The notes under the pieces: model-generated
What the model was told of the DNA's origin: nothing
The model's input: the letters and a program-made list of their open reading frames with translations, nothing else
Database searches by the model: none
Assembly (NCBI RefSeq): GCF_001887595.1
Contig: NZ_CP017480.1
Coordinates: 1,178,001 to 1,242,000 of the forward strand
Source: Luteibacter rhizovicinus DSM 16549
GTDB taxonomy: Bacteria > Pseudomonadota > Gammaproteobacteria > Xanthomonadales > Rhodanobacteraceae
DNA: 64,000 bases
Direction: 5' to 3'
Program-made: the position numbers and the translations under genes
Part shown: positions 29,537 through 38,527 of the stretch, piece by piece
Layout: each line of letters opens with the position of its first letter
Position numbering within the stretch: the first letter of the stretch is position 1

Positions 29537-31387
29537 ATGCGTCTGCTCCCCGTCCTTGCCCTCACCATGGCGTTCCCCGTCGTGGCCTTCGCCGCCGACC
29601 CCCATTCCTACGCCCAGCCCGCCGTCGTCAAGGTCACCCACCTCGACCTCGACCTGAAGCTGGACTTCGGCAAGCGCGAGCTAGCGGGCAATGCCACGCT
29701 GAAGCTCGACTGGAAGGACGCCAAGGCGAAGGACCTCGTGCTCGACACGCGCGACCTGAAGATCGCCAGCGTCGACGCCGTGGACGGTTCGGGCAAGGCC
29801 ACCCCGCTGAAGTTCGCCCTCGCCCCGCGCGACAAGGAACTCGGCTCGAAGCTGACCATCGAAGCGCCGGCCCATCCGGCCAGCGTGCGTATCGCCTATA
29901 CGACGGTGCCCGAGGCCTCCGGCCTGCAGTGGCTCACGCCGGACCAGACGGCCGACAAGAAGCAGCCCTTCATGTTCTCGCAGTCCGAGTCGATCCATGC
30001 GCGCTCCTGGGTGCCGCTGCAGGACTCGCCTGCCATCCGTTTCACCTACGACGCGCACGTCGCCGCGCCGAAGGATGTGCGCGTGGTGATGAGCGCGATC
30101 AATGATGCGAAGCATCCGCTCAACGGCGACTTTACCTTCGACCAGCCGCATCCGATTCCGTCGTACCTGCTGGCGATTTCCGCCGGCGATATCGCCGTGA
30201 AGGAAACCGGTCCGCGTAGCGCCGTCTATGCCGAGCCCAGCGTGGTTGGCAAGGCCGCGCACGAATTCGAAGACACCGAAAAGCTGATCGCCACCACCGA
30301 AAAGCTTTACGGCCCCTACGCATGGGGCCGTTACGACATCCTCGTTCTGCCGCCGTCGTTTCCCTTCGGCGGCATGGAAAACCCGAACATGACCTTCGCC
30401 ACGCCGACCGTGCTGGTTGGCGACAAGAGCCTGGTCTCGTTGGTGTCGCATGAGCTCGCACACTCGTGGTCCGGCAACCTGGTGACCAGCGCCGCGTGGC
30501 GCGACATCTGGTTGAACGAAGGTTTCACCACCTACGTCCAGGGCCGTATCACCGAGGCCGTCTACGGCAAGACGCTCGCCGACGAGGAAGCGCTGCTCTC
30601 CGCGCGCGAACTGCAGAAGACCATCGGCGACATGCCGGTCAATTCGCAGAAGCTCACGCCGGACGCGCGCGGCGTCGGCGCCGACGACTCGCTGTCCGCG
30701 GTCGCCTACGACAAGGGCTCGTGGTTCCTGCGCACGCTGGAACAGCGCTTCGGCCGCGAGACCTTCGATGCCTACCTGAAGGGCTATTTCGCACACTTCG
30801 CCTTCCAGAGCATCGATACCGACACGATGTTCGCGTACCTCAAGACCAACCTGCTCGATAAGTACCCGGGCAAGATGAGCGAGGCCGAGGCACGCGCGTG
30901 GATCTGGCAGCCGGGCATCCCGAAGGTCGCGCCGCTGCCCACGTCCGCCCGCTTCGACGGCATCGACAAGGAGCGCACCGACTTCCTCGCCGGCAAGCTG
31001 TCGGCGGACAAGCTCGATGCGAAGACCTGGAACACCCAGGAGTGGATGTACTTCCTCGATCGCATGCCGGATGTCATGCCACTGGCGAAGGTCAAGGAAA
31101 TCGATGCCGCCTGGCACCTCACCGGTACGCCGAACGCGGAGATCGGCATGCGCTGGTATGCGCACGCCATCGCCGCCGGCGACAAGGACGTATGGACCGC
31201 CGCTGCCGAACACATGACCCGTATCGGTCGCCTGTACCTGACCACGCCGGTGTACCGCGCGTTTGCGCGCACCCCGGAAGGCCTGGCCTTTGCTAAAGAA
31301 ACCTACGCCAAGGCGAAAGGCGGCTATCACCCGATGACCCAACAGGCCGTCGAAGCCATCCTCGCCGGCAAGTCGAAGAAGAAGTAA
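29537..31387 (+). CDS. M1-family zinc aminopeptidase, LTA4-hydrolase-like, exported
   Basis: Predicted periplasmic M1 metallopeptidase that removes N-terminal residues from peptides. A signal peptide MRLLPVLALTMAFPVVAFAA starts the 616-residue protein; I chose the ATG at 29537 because upstream residues are not signal-like (ATG at 29525 is also possible). Catalytic features: exopeptidase motif GGMEN, zinc site HELAHSW at 305-311 and the third ligand in NEGFTTYVQ. The remaining C-terminal half is the helical domain of the leukotriene A4 hydrolase type. It follows ubiE by 47 bases and precedes the hydrolase gene by 7. Confidence 0.93.
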   Translation: MRLLPVLALTMAFPVVAFAADPHSYAQPAVVKVTHLDLDLKLDFGKRELAGNATLKLDWKDAKAKDLVLDTRDLKIASVDAVDGSGKATPLKFALAPRDKELGSKLTIEAPAHPASVRIAYTTVPEASGLQWLTPDQTADKKQPFMFSQSESIHARSWVPLQDSPAIRFTYDAHVAAPKDVRVVMSAINDAKHPLNGDFTFDQPHPIPSYLLAISAGDIAVKETGPRSAVYAEPSVVGKAAHEFEDTEKLIATTEKLYGPYAWGRYDILVLPPSFPFGGMENPNMTFATPTVLVGDKSLVSLVSHELAHSWSGNLVTSAAWRDIWLNEGFTTYVQGRITEAVYGKTLADEEALLSARELQKTIGDMPVNSQKLTPDARGVGADDSLSAVAYDKGSWFLRTLEQRFGRETFDAYLKGYFAHFAFQSIDTDTMFAYLKTNLLDKYPGKMSEAEARAWIWQPGIPKVAPLPTSARFDGIDKERTDFLAGKLSADKLDAKTWNTQEWMYFLDRMPDVMPLAKVKEIDAAWHLTGTPNAEIGMRWYAHAIAAGDKDVWTAAAEHMTRIGRLYLTTPVYRAFARTPEGLAFAKETYAKAKGGYHPMTQQAVEAILAGKSKKK

Positions 31388-31394
31388 GCGCAGC

Positions 31395-32393
31395 ATGGCC
31401 AAGATTCCGACTCCCGGTTCCACCGACAGCCGTCCGCTCTGGCAGCGGCTGCTCCTTCGCCGTCTCAAGTTCCTCGTCGTCGTCGCCCTCGTGCTCGGCA
31501 TCGGCGCGGGCGGCGTCTACCTGATCGCCCCGTCGCTCCTGCTCAAGGCCGACGCGGCGCGTCTTGCCATGTCCGCCCACATGGAGAAGAAAACGATCGT
31601 CGCCGGTGATACGACCTGGTCGTATTACGAAGGCGGCAGCGGGCCGACGATCGTGCTGCTGCACGGCTTCGCGGCGAACAAGGAGACCTGGCTGACCATG
31701 GCCAAGGGCCTGACCGATCACTTCCGCGTAATCGCTCCCGACCTCCCGGGCTGGGGCGAGTCGTCGCGCAATGAAGGCGGCGACTACGGCATCCCGGCAC
31801 AGGCCGCACGCCTGGAAGCGTTCGCCACCGCGGTCGGCGCCCAGCACTTCCTGCTTGTCGGTCACTCGATGGGCGGCGCGATTGCCGGTGTCTACGCCGA
31901 TCAGCATCCTGAGCGAGTGGCGAGCCTCGTGCTGTCGAGTTCGCTCGGCCTGACATTCAAGGAGAACGATTTCGTTCGTGACGTGAAGGCCGGCAAGGAC
32001 CCGTTCCTGCTCAAGGATCGCGCGGACCTGGAAGCCCTGCTTGGCCGCATCTTCCTGGTCAAGCCGAACATTCCGGGTCGCCTCGAAGACGCCCTGCTCG
32101 CACGCAACCAGCAGGACCACGACTTCATCGCGCACACGTTCGAACAGCTCAAGGAGCCCGCGCAGGCCTACTCGCTGGATCCGGTGATCGGCAAGCTGTC
32201 GATGCCGGTGCTCGGCCTCTGGTGCCGCGAGGACAAGATCATCGATGTCTCCGCACTGGACACGCTGCGCAACGGCCTGAAGAGCTCACCTTCGATCGGC
32301 GCGACCATCATGAATGGCTGCAACCACATGCCGATGCTGGAGAAGCCGGAAGAAACGGCGAAGATCATCACCGGCTTCGCGCTGGCGCATTGA
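31395..32393 (+). CDS. Membrane-anchored alpha/beta hydrolase
   Basis: Serine hydrolase of the alpha/beta fold, 332 residues. A basic N-terminus and one hydrophobic span (FLVVVALVLGIGAGGVYLIA, about 26-45) anchor it in the membrane. Oxyanion motif LLHGFAANKETW, nucleophile elbow GHSMGG and the late acid and histidine region (WCREDKIIDVS, GCNHMPMLEKP) are all present, so it should be active. The sequence DLPGWGESS is typical of lipase or esterase-like family members. It starts seven bases after the M1 peptidase stop and is in the same operon. Substrate is unknown. Confidence 0.9.
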   Translation: MAKIPTPGSTDSRPLWQRLLLRRLKFLVVVALVLGIGAGGVYLIAPSLLLKADAARLAMSAHMEKKTIVAGDTTWSYYEGGSGPTIVLLHGFAANKETWLTMAKGLTDHFRVIAPDLPGWGESSRNEGGDYGIPAQAARLEAFATAVGAQHFLLVGHSMGGAIAGVYADQHPERVASLVLSSSLGLTFKENDFVRDVKAGKDPFLLKDRADLEALLGRIFLVKPNIPGRLEDALLARNQQDHDFIAHTFEQLKEPAQAYSLDPVIGKLSMPVLGLWCREDKIIDVSALDTLRNGLKSSPSIGATIMNGCNHMPMLEKPEETAKIITGFALAH

Positions 32394-32428
32394 TTCACCG
32401 TGACATGGAGGCGGCCCGTGTGGCCGCC

Positions 32429-33196
32429 TCAGTCGGCGACGTCGGCCACCAACCTGTCCAGCTGCATCTTCAGCCCGCTGCCGTGCGTGCGTAACCATGC
32501 ACGCTGTTCCTTGTAATCGGGGAACACGGTTTCGACCCAATGCCAGAAGCGCGGCGAGTGGTTGCGCACCTTCAGGTGGCACAACTCATGGACGAGTACG
32601 TAGCGCAGGGCCGCCGGCGGCGCCAGGGCCAGCGCAAGATCGAGGTTGATCCGATCGCGCGTATCCAGGCTGCCCCAGAGGCTTTTCAGCGGGCGCACCT
32701 TGAGCGCGGTCGGCGCGGCGTTGATCACGGGGATGTACGCCGGCAGCCAGCGTGAGACGTCACGGCGAATCTGCGCTTCGAAGGTCGTCGCGAGCAAACC
32801 GCGGGCCACCATCAGTGCGCGCGTATGCGGTTTCGGAATCACCAGCGTGAGACCTCCCGCGTGCTGATCGACACGCGGATAGGCGCCTTCCGCCCAGTCC
32901 AGCGCGACCTCTTCACCACGAAAGGGGAACGAGGTCGGCACGCCGACCTTGAGCGCAGGCAGCGGCGTGGCGTCCAGGTGGAACTCACCGAGTTTCTGTT
33001 CCAGCCAGTCGGCGTGATGGCGAAGAAACGCGGCCATCTGCGCCGTGTGCGTCCCGTTCGGATAGGTGAGGCGAGCGCCCTTGGGCGTCACCGTCAGGCG
33101 CAACCGCCGCGCGCGCGGATGCGCCGATTTGAGCACGCGAATGGTGCCGCCCGTCGGGGTCGACAGTTCCAGCCATTCGCTTTCTTCAGATGCCAT
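32429..33196 (-). CDS. YgjP-like zinc metallopeptidase domain protein (M48/DUF45)
   Basis: Predicted zinc-dependent protein of the YgjP/DUF45 family, 255 residues from the ATG at 33196 (MASEESEWLELSTPTGG). The zinc motif HELCH is followed by HSPRFWHWVETVFPDYKE, the exact arrangement of the family. SLWGSLDTRDRINLDLALA is another family signature. An in-frame start at 33241 would add 15 residues of poor quality. Cytosolic; function in the cell is not well established, though neighbours of YgjP homologues often relate to nucleic acid processing. Confidence 0.9.
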   Translation of the reverse strand: MASEESEWLELSTPTGGTIRVLKSAHPRARRLRLTVTPKGARLTYPNGTHTAQMAAFLRHHADWLEQKLGEFHLDATPLPALKVGVPTSFPFRGEEVALDWAEGAYPRVDQHAGGLTLVIPKPHTRALMVARGLLATTFEAQIRRDVSRWLPAYIPVINAAPTALKVRPLKSLWGSLDTRDRINLDLALALAPPAALRYVLVHELCHLKVRNHSPRFWHWVETVFPDYKEQRAWLRTHGSGLKMQLDRLVADVAD

Positions 33197-33271
33197 GTCG
33201 CGAGTCTCTGGTCGATCCCGACGAACTTGCCACCAAGCCATATCGAATCCTGCGACGCGGCCGCTCCGGCG

Positions 33272-34180
33272 TTACTCCGGCCGCGGCAGCTTGAACCACT
33301 CTTCCAGCTTGCCCAGTAGCCGCTCGTACTCGAGTGCCATCAGGGCGAAGTTTGCGTCCGCTTCCGCGGCGGCCGACTCGGGGCTGTCCGCCTGTCCGTC
33401 GAGCACCACGTCCGTGAACTTGATTTTACGCAGGATCAGATCTTCCCCGAGCACGAACGAGATGCGGTCGTCGAAGACCAAACCCAACTGGAACACCTGC
33501 TTTCCGGTGCGCAGGTGCTCACGAATCTCATCGGTGTCGAGATCCTGGCGGCGGCAGCGAGCGATGGCGCCCGATGCGGTGGCCGGGTCACGCAGCTCGC
33601 ATTCGTCACCCAGGACCAGGCCGGCCGGGAGCTCGCCCGTGGCCACCCAATGGGTCATCAGGATGCGGGGGGACTCTTCAGGCGCCAGGGGCACCGCCGG
33701 GAAGCTGCCCAGGGCCTCGCGAACCTGGCTCAGGGTGTTCTCGGCCGATTTGCGACTGGAGGTATCGAGCACCAGCCAGCCGTGCTTCTTGTCGACATAG
33801 CCGGACATGCGCGAGGTGCGCACGAAAGCACGCGGCAGCAACTCGTTCATGACGTCGTCCTTCATGCGCTTGCGCTCGCGACCGCTGACCTTGCGGCCCT
33901 CTTCGTCGACGATCTTCTGCACGCGATTGGCGATCTCGTCGTTCACGACAGCCGACGGCAGGAGCTTATCCTCACTGCCCACCGTGACCATGGTGTTGCG
34001 GCCCACGTTATGGACCAGCGCTTCCTCGTTGCGGCCGAGCGGCGAGATAAAACCGCGGGTCGACATTTCCATCGGGCCGACCGGGCGCAGGCGATGCTCG
34101 GGCAGCGCCTCTTCGAGGCGGTCGAGATCGGTGGCGACGGGAGCGGAGAAGCGGAACAGCGTCAGGTTTCGAAAAAACAT
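33272..34180 (-). CDS. rdgC: Recombination-associated protein RdgC
   Basis: Ring-shaped, nonspecific DNA-binding protein that restrains RecA-dependent recombination. The 302-residue protein starts MFFRNLTLFRFSAP, and the length equals that of E. coli RdgC (303). Conserved segments include RPVGPMEMSTRGFISPLGR and FGRERKRMKDDVMNELLPR-like SGRERKRMKDDVMNELLPRA. A longer frame to 34225 lacks family sequence. It is downstream of, and on the same strand as, the aminotransferase and ttcA genes. Confidence 0.96.
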   Translation of the reverse strand: MFFRNLTLFRFSAPVATDLDRLEEALPEHRLRPVGPMEMSTRGFISPLGRNEEALVHNVGRNTMVTVGSEDKLLPSAVVNDEIANRVQKIVDEEGRKVSGRERKRMKDDVMNELLPRAFVRTSRMSGYVDKKHGWLVLDTSSRKSAENTLSQVREALGSFPAVPLAPEESPRILMTHWVATGELPAGLVLGDECELRDPATASGAIARCRRQDLDTDEIREHLRTGKQVFQLGLVFDDRISFVLGEDLILRKIKFTDVVLDGQADSPESAAAEADANFALMALEYERLLGKLEEWFKLPRPE

Positions 34181-34255
34181 GTATCGGGATATCTCTTGCG
34201 AATGGAGGGCCGTGGCGAACGGCAAGCGTTCGCCGGCGAAGGTGGCAATGGACGG

Positions 34256-35443
34256 CTAGATGACCCTGGCGATCGCCTCGGCGACGCGGTCGAGATTGCC
34301 GTCGTTGAGCGCGGCCACGCAGATGCGACCCGTGCCCACGGCGTAGATGCCGAACTCCGCGCGCAGGCGATCCACCTGCGCGGACGAGAGACCGGAATAA
34401 GAAAACATGCCGCGCTGCGCTTCGATGAAGCCGAAGTCGCCGTGCGCGGCGAGGCGTTGCGTCAGTCCACGTCGCATCGTGCGGATACGCTCGCGCATTT
34501 CGCCCAGCTCGGCTTCCCAGGTGGCGCGCAGGTCGTCGTGGTTGAGCACGGCGGCGACCACGGCGGCGCCATGCGTCGGCGGGTTGGAGTAGTTCGTGCG
34601 AATGACGCGCTTGAGCTGCGACTGCACACGAACCGCCTCGTCATGCGAGTCGGTGACGATCGACAGCGCGCCGACGCGTTCGCCGTACAACGAGAACGAC
34701 TTCGAGAACGAGCTGGCGACGAAGAACGGCACGCGCGCTTCGGCGAACAGGCGCACGGCGATCGCGTCGGCCTCGATCCCATCGCCAAAACCCTGGTAGG
34801 CGATGTCGAGGAAGGGGACGAGGCCGTGCTCGCGCACGCTTTCGATCACGCGCTTCCAGTCCTCGGTACCGAGGTCGACACCCGTCGGGTTATGGCAGCA
34901 CGCGTGCAGGACGACGATCGCGCCCTTCGGCAGCTTCGCCAGGCCGCCGAGCATGGCCTCGACATCCACACCATGCGTGGCGGCGTCGTAATACGGGTAT
35001 TCCACGACCTGGAAGCCCGCACCCTCGAACAGCGCGCGATGGTTTTCCCAACTCGGGTTGCTGATGGCGACCGGCACCGAGGGGTTCAGGCGATGCAGGA
35101 AGTCCGCGCCGATCTTCAGTGCGCCGGTACCGCCGAGGGCCTGTGCGGTGACGACGCGACGCTCGGCAAGCAGCGGCGAAGCAGCGCCGAAAAGCAGCTT
35201 CTGTACGGCGGCGTCGTAAAGCGCGATGCCATCGATGGGCAGGTAACCGCGCGGCAGCTGGGCTTCCAGGCGCGCTTTCTCGGCTTCGCGCACGGCGCGC
35301 AGCAGGGGTACATGGCCGTTGGCGTCGTAGTACACGCCGACGCCGAGATTGACTTTGTCCGGACGCGTATCGGCGCCGAAGGCTTCGTTCAGGCCAAGGA
35401 TCGGGTCGCGCGGAGCGAGTTCGACAGCGGAGAAGAGGGTCAT
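34256..35443 (-). CDS. Aromatic/aspartate aminotransferase, class I
   Basis: PLP-dependent class I aminotransferase of the AspC/TyrB family, which transfers amino groups between aspartate or aromatic amino acids and 2-oxoglutarate. The 395-residue protein has the N-terminal DPILGLNEAF(GA)DTRPDKVNLGVG, the substrate segment HACCHNPTGVD and the PLP-lysine motif SSFSKSFSLYGERVGAL. Length is typical. TyrB (aromatic) versus AspC (aspartate) cannot be decided from sequence alone; xanthomonad orthologs are usually called aromatic aminotransferases. Confidence 0.92.
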   Translation of the reverse strand: MTLFSAVELAPRDPILGLNEAFGADTRPDKVNLGVGVYYDANGHVPLLRAVREAEKARLEAQLPRGYLPIDGIALYDAAVQKLLFGAASPLLAERRVVTAQALGGTGALKIGADFLHRLNPSVPVAISNPSWENHRALFEGAGFQVVEYPYYDAATHGVDVEAMLGGLAKLPKGAIVVLHACCHNPTGVDLGTEDWKRVIESVREHGLVPFLDIAYQGFGDGIEADAIAVRLFAEARVPFFVASSFSKSFSLYGERVGALSIVTDSHDEAVRVQSQLKRVIRTNYSNPPTHGAAVVAAVLNHDDLRATWEAELGEMRERIRTMRRGLTQRLAAHGDFGFIEAQRGMFSYSGLSSAQVDRLRAEFGIYAVGTGRICVAALNDGNLDRVAEAIARVI

Positions 35444-35476
35444 GGTCGGCAGGCCTTGAAGCGGAGTTTTAGATGA

Positions 35477-36355
35477 TTAGTCGTTGTCGTTGTCGTCGCC
35501 GGCGTCGCCACCGGCAAGCCAGGCATGGGTGTCGGCGCGCGCCGCGCCCTCGCGTGCACCGAGCGCCGCGAAGTCGAACAGTTTGCGATCGGTGAGTTGC
35601 GACGGCGCGATATTGCCCATCGCGCGGAAAATCGTCTCGCTACGGCCCGGGTTGGATTTCTCCCAGTCCTCGAGCATGCGCTTGACCACCTTGCGCTGCA
35701 TGTTCTCCTGCGAGCCGCAAAGATTGCAGGGGATGATCGGAAAGGCGCGCGCATCCGCGTAAGCGGCAATATCGTCTTCGCGGCAGTAGGCCAGCGGGCG
35801 GATCACCACATGGCGGCCGTCGTCCGAGAGCAGCTTGGGCGGCATCGCCTTCAGGCTGCCCTGGTAAAACATGTTCAGGAAGAAGGTGCCGAGGATATCG
35901 TCGCGATGGTGGCCAAGCGCGATCTTGGTGATCCCGTTGTCCGACGCCCACTGGTAAAGCGCGCCGCGACGCATGCGCGAGCACAGGCTGCACATCGTCT
36001 TGCCCTGCGGGATCACGCGAGTGACGACGCTGTACGTGTCCTGCTCGATGATGTGGAACGGGATGCTCCGCTCCGCGAGGTACTCCGGAAGCACGTGCGC
36101 AGGGAAATCCGGCTGTTTCTGGTCGAGATTCACCGCGATCAACTCGAAACGGACGGGCGCCTTCGCCTGGAGCGAAAGCAGCATGTCCAGCATCGTGTAG
36201 GAGTCCTTGCCGCCGGAGAGGCAGACCATGATCCGGTCGCCGTCCTCGATCATGCCGTAGTCGGCGATCGCCTGGCCGACCTGGCGGCGCAGGCGTTTGG
36301 CCAGCTTGCCGGCTTCGTAGCTCTGCTTGCGGGTGGCATCGGGGATGGCGGACAT
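35477..36355 (-). CDS. ttcA: tRNA 2-thiocytidine biosynthesis protein TtcA
   Basis: Thiolates cytidine 32 of tRNAs using ATP and an iron-sulfur cluster. The 292-residue protein has the PP-loop ATPase motif SGGKDS near 48-53 and the two cysteine pairs [11 protein letters not shown] and [12 protein letters not shown] that hold the cluster. [15 protein letters not shown] is also diagnostic. Length is normal. It is upstream of the aminotransferase with 33 bases between, and divergent from the DUF465 gene. Confidence 0.97.
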   Translation of the reverse strand: MSAIPDATRKQSYEAGKLAKRLRRQVGQAIADYGMIEDGDRIMVCLSGGKDSYTMLDMLLSLQAKAPVRFELIAVNLDQKQPDFPAHVLPEYLAERSIPFHIIEQDTYSVVTRVIPQGKTMCSLCSRMRRGALYQWASDNGITKIALGHHRDDILGTFFLNMFYQGSLKAMPPKLLSDDGRHVVIRPLAYCREDDIAAYADARAFPIIPCNLCGSQENMQRKVVKRMLEDWEKSNPGRSETIFRAMGNIAPSQLTDRKLFDFAALGAREGAARADTHAWLAGGDAGDDNDND

Positions 36356-36456
36356 GCGTTGGCGGTGTTCGGGAGGGACGGCCTCCTATTGTAGCCGCTG
36401 CGGGGGACCCCGCCGGGAGTTACACTTGCGCCTTCTCTTCCCGCCCGGCCATCGCC

Positions 36457-36663
36457 ATGCAGGTCCCGGATCCCGCTGAACTGAACAAACGGCTGTCCGA
36501 GCTCAAGGTCGAGCACCGCGACCTCGACGCCGCCATCGACCACCTGGCCGCCTCCATCAGCCGGGACGAGCTCCAGCTCACCCGCCTGAAAAAGCGCAAG
36601 CTGCTGTTGAAAGACGCCATTTCCCGGATCGAAAGCCGCCTGATCCCCGACCTCGACGCCTGA
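36457..36663 (+). CDS. Small DUF465/YdcH-family protein
   Basis: A 68-residue, highly charged protein predicted to be a helical hairpin or coiled coil. It has the family pattern LSELKVEHRDLDAAIDHL followed by ELQLTRLKKRKLLLKDAI, matching YdcH/DUF465 proteins, whose role is unknown. It starts just downstream of the ttcA divergent promoter region and is 10 bases before the acetyltransferase gene. Confidence 0.9.
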   Translation: MQVPDPAELNKRLSELKVEHRDLDAAIDHLAASISRDELQLTRLKKRKLLLKDAISRIESRLIPDLDA

Positions 36664-36673
36664 GACCCGCTTC

Positions 36674-37270
36674 ATGACGCCTGTCCGCCTCGAAAACGCC
36701 TACGTCACCCTCGAACCGATGACCCTGGCGCATATTCCCGCGCTGGAGCAGGCCGCCGCCGACGGCAACCTGTGGGATCTCTGGTTCACCTCGGTCCCCG
36801 GCCCCGGGCGCATGACGGACTACGTCGAATCCGCCCTGCGCGGCCAGGAAGAGGGCCGCATGTCACCCTGGGTGGTACGTGAGAACGAGACTGGCCAGGT
36901 GGTCGGCTCGACCCGCTACTACGAGATCGAAGACGATCCGTCCCGCGTCGCCATCGGTTACACCTGGTATGCGCGCCGCTGGCAGCGCAGCCACGTCAAC
37001 ACGGCCTGCAAACACCTGCTGCTGGATAACGCCTTCCAGAACGTCGGCGTCGTCGCGGTCACGTTCCATACGGACGCCTACAACCAGGATTCCCAGCGCG
37101 CCATCGAAAAGCTGGGTGCCAAACGTGAAGGCGTGCTCCGTGCCAACAAGCGGCGCTCCGACGGCTCGCTCCGCGATACCGTCTGCTACAGCATCCTGTC
37201 CACCGAGTGGCCGGACGTGGACAAGTGGCTGCAGCTGCGGCTCATGCGGCTGGCTCCGCCGCCGGCCTGA
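36674..37270 (+). CDS. GNAT-family N-acetyltransferase (RimJ/RimL-like)
   Basis: Acetyl-CoA-dependent acyltransferase of 198 residues. The RimJ/L-like pattern is clear: LENAYVTLEPMTLAHIPALE at the N-terminus, VVGSTRYYEI in the central strand, and TWYARRWQRSHVNTACKHLL at the acetyl-CoA loop. It ends with SQRAIEKLGAKREGVLRANK followed by RDTVCYSILSTEW. The usual Q/RxxGxG/A loop is altered here to RRWQRSHVNT, as in many family members. Substrate could be an amine or a protein N-terminus. Confidence 0.9.
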   Translation: MTPVRLENAYVTLEPMTLAHIPALEQAAADGNLWDLWFTSVPGPGRMTDYVESALRGQEEGRMSPWVVRENETGQVVGSTRYYEIEDDPSRVAIGYTWYARRWQRSHVNTACKHLLLDNAFQNVGVVAVTFHTDAYNQDSQRAIEKLGAKREGVLRANKRRSDGSLRDTVCYSILSTEWPDVDKWLQLRLMRLAPPPA

Positions 37271-37298
37271 GACCCGGCCTCCCCCCCGATCGTCGCCC

Positions 37299-38318
37299 TT
37301 AGCGGGCGGCGACAGCGTCAGGATGCGACGGATGGACGATCAAGGTCGCCGTCATGCCTGCCGACAACACCGTGCCCGCCGGCAGATGGTCTGCGTCGAT
37401 CTTCACGCGCACCGGGACACGCTGTGCCAGACGCACCCAGTTGAAGGTCGGATTCACGTCGGCGAGTAAGTCGCTACCGGTCGGATTGTCGGCATCGGTA
37501 ATACCGCGGGCGATGCTTTCCACCGAGCCCTTGAACTGCACACCGCCGCTCATGAGGCGGATATCGACGGGATCGCCGATGCGCAGCCCTGGCAACTTGG
37601 TTTCCTCGAAGTAGCCGTAGATCCAGTAAGAATGGCTGTCGATCAAGGCAAGACGCGGCGTCCCGGCGTTCGCGTAGTCACCCACGCGCACATCGAGGTT
37701 GGTCACGAAGCCATCCACCGGAGCGAGCACTTCCGTACGATCCAGGTTGAGCTGCGCCGAGGCGAGTTCGACCTGCGCCTGCGCCACGGCCGCCAGTGAC
37801 TGCTGCTGGGCCGCACTCGCCTGCTTCGTGCTGGCCAGCGTCTGCTGCCAGCCGGCCTTGGCTGCGTTCGCGGCGGCGGCGGCGTTTGCCTTGTCTTCGG
37901 CCGAAATCACGTTGTTGATGAGCTTCTGTCGGCGCTCGGACTGCGCCTGGTACATCTCGTAGTTCGCCTTGCTCTGTTCGGCGCCCGCCGAAGCGGCGTT
38001 GATGCTGGCGCCGGCGGCACGGGCGGCCGCCTCGGCGGCGTTGAGGTTCGCCTTGGCCTGTGCCACCGCATTTTCGTAGCGTGCCCGATCGACGACAAAG
38101 AGGATGTCGCCCTTCTTCACCGTCTGGTTGTCGATCACCCGTACGTCGGTGACCAGTCCCGCCACGTCGGGCGCGATGCGCACGATCTCCGCGCGCACAC
38201 GGCCATCGCGCGTCCACGGCGAATACATGTAGTGCTTCCACATGGTATGCCCGACCAGGGCCGCGACAAGCACGACGATCGCGGTGACGGCGAAGCGGAT
38301 GAGGGTCGACAGTTTCAT
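37299..38318 (-). CDS. HlyD-family membrane fusion protein, AaeA-like
   Basis: Periplasmic adaptor of an efflux system, 339 residues, starting MKLSTLIRFAVTAIVVLVAAL with one N-terminal membrane anchor. WTRDGRVRAEIVRIAPDVAG opens the first barrel-sandwich half. A long alpha-hairpin rich in Ala, Gln and Lys follows (about 80-180), then APVDGFVTNLDVRVGDYA and the beta-barrel. The start at 38318 is chosen over one at 38351. It is the third gene of an aaeB-aaeX-aaeA-like operon, so it should pair with the FUSC transporter to export aromatic acids or similar compounds. Confidence 0.92.
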   Translation of the reverse strand: MKLSTLIRFAVTAIVVLVAALVGHTMWKHYMYSPWTRDGRVRAEIVRIAPDVAGLVTDVRVIDNQTVKKGDILFVVDRARYENAVAQAKANLNAAEAAARAAGASINAASAGAEQSKANYEMYQAQSERRQKLINNVISAEDKANAAAAANAAKAGWQQTLASTKQASAAQQQSLAAVAQAQVELASAQLNLDRTEVLAPVDGFVTNLDVRVGDYANAGTPRLALIDSHSYWIYGYFEETKLPGLRIGDPVDIRLMSGGVQFKGSVESIARGITDADNPTGSDLLADVNPTFNWVRLAQRVPVRVKIDADHLPAGTVLSAGMTATLIVHPSHPDAVAAR

Positions 38319-38329
38319 GACGGGATCAC

Positions 38330-38527
38330 TCAGAGCAGGAAGAGCGCGCAAGCGCCGAAGACACAGACGAACACAGCCAGGCGAAACAGCGGCGGATGCC
38401 AGACGAGGCGATAGAGACCGAAGCGGCCCGCCACCCAGTCCAGCGCCCAGAGCAAAAGCAGCGCCAGGACAAAGAGGACGAGCAGCCCCGGAACGAGGGC
38501 GTCGCCGAGTGCGATCTCACGAGGCAT
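38330..38527 (-). CDS. DUF1656 small membrane protein, AaeX-like
   Basis: A 65-residue protein with two hydrophobic segments (LVPGLLVLFVLALLLLWALD and LAVFVCVFGACALFLL), typical of DUF1656/AaeX subunits found with FUSC efflux pumps. Its ATG (38527) overlaps the last codons of the upstream FUSC gene by 11 bases and it ends 11 bases before the adaptor gene, so translation is likely coupled. Confidence 0.88.
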   Translation of the reverse strand: MPREIALGDALVPGLLVLFVLALLLLWALDWVAGRFGLYRLVWHPPLFRLAVFVCVFGACALFLL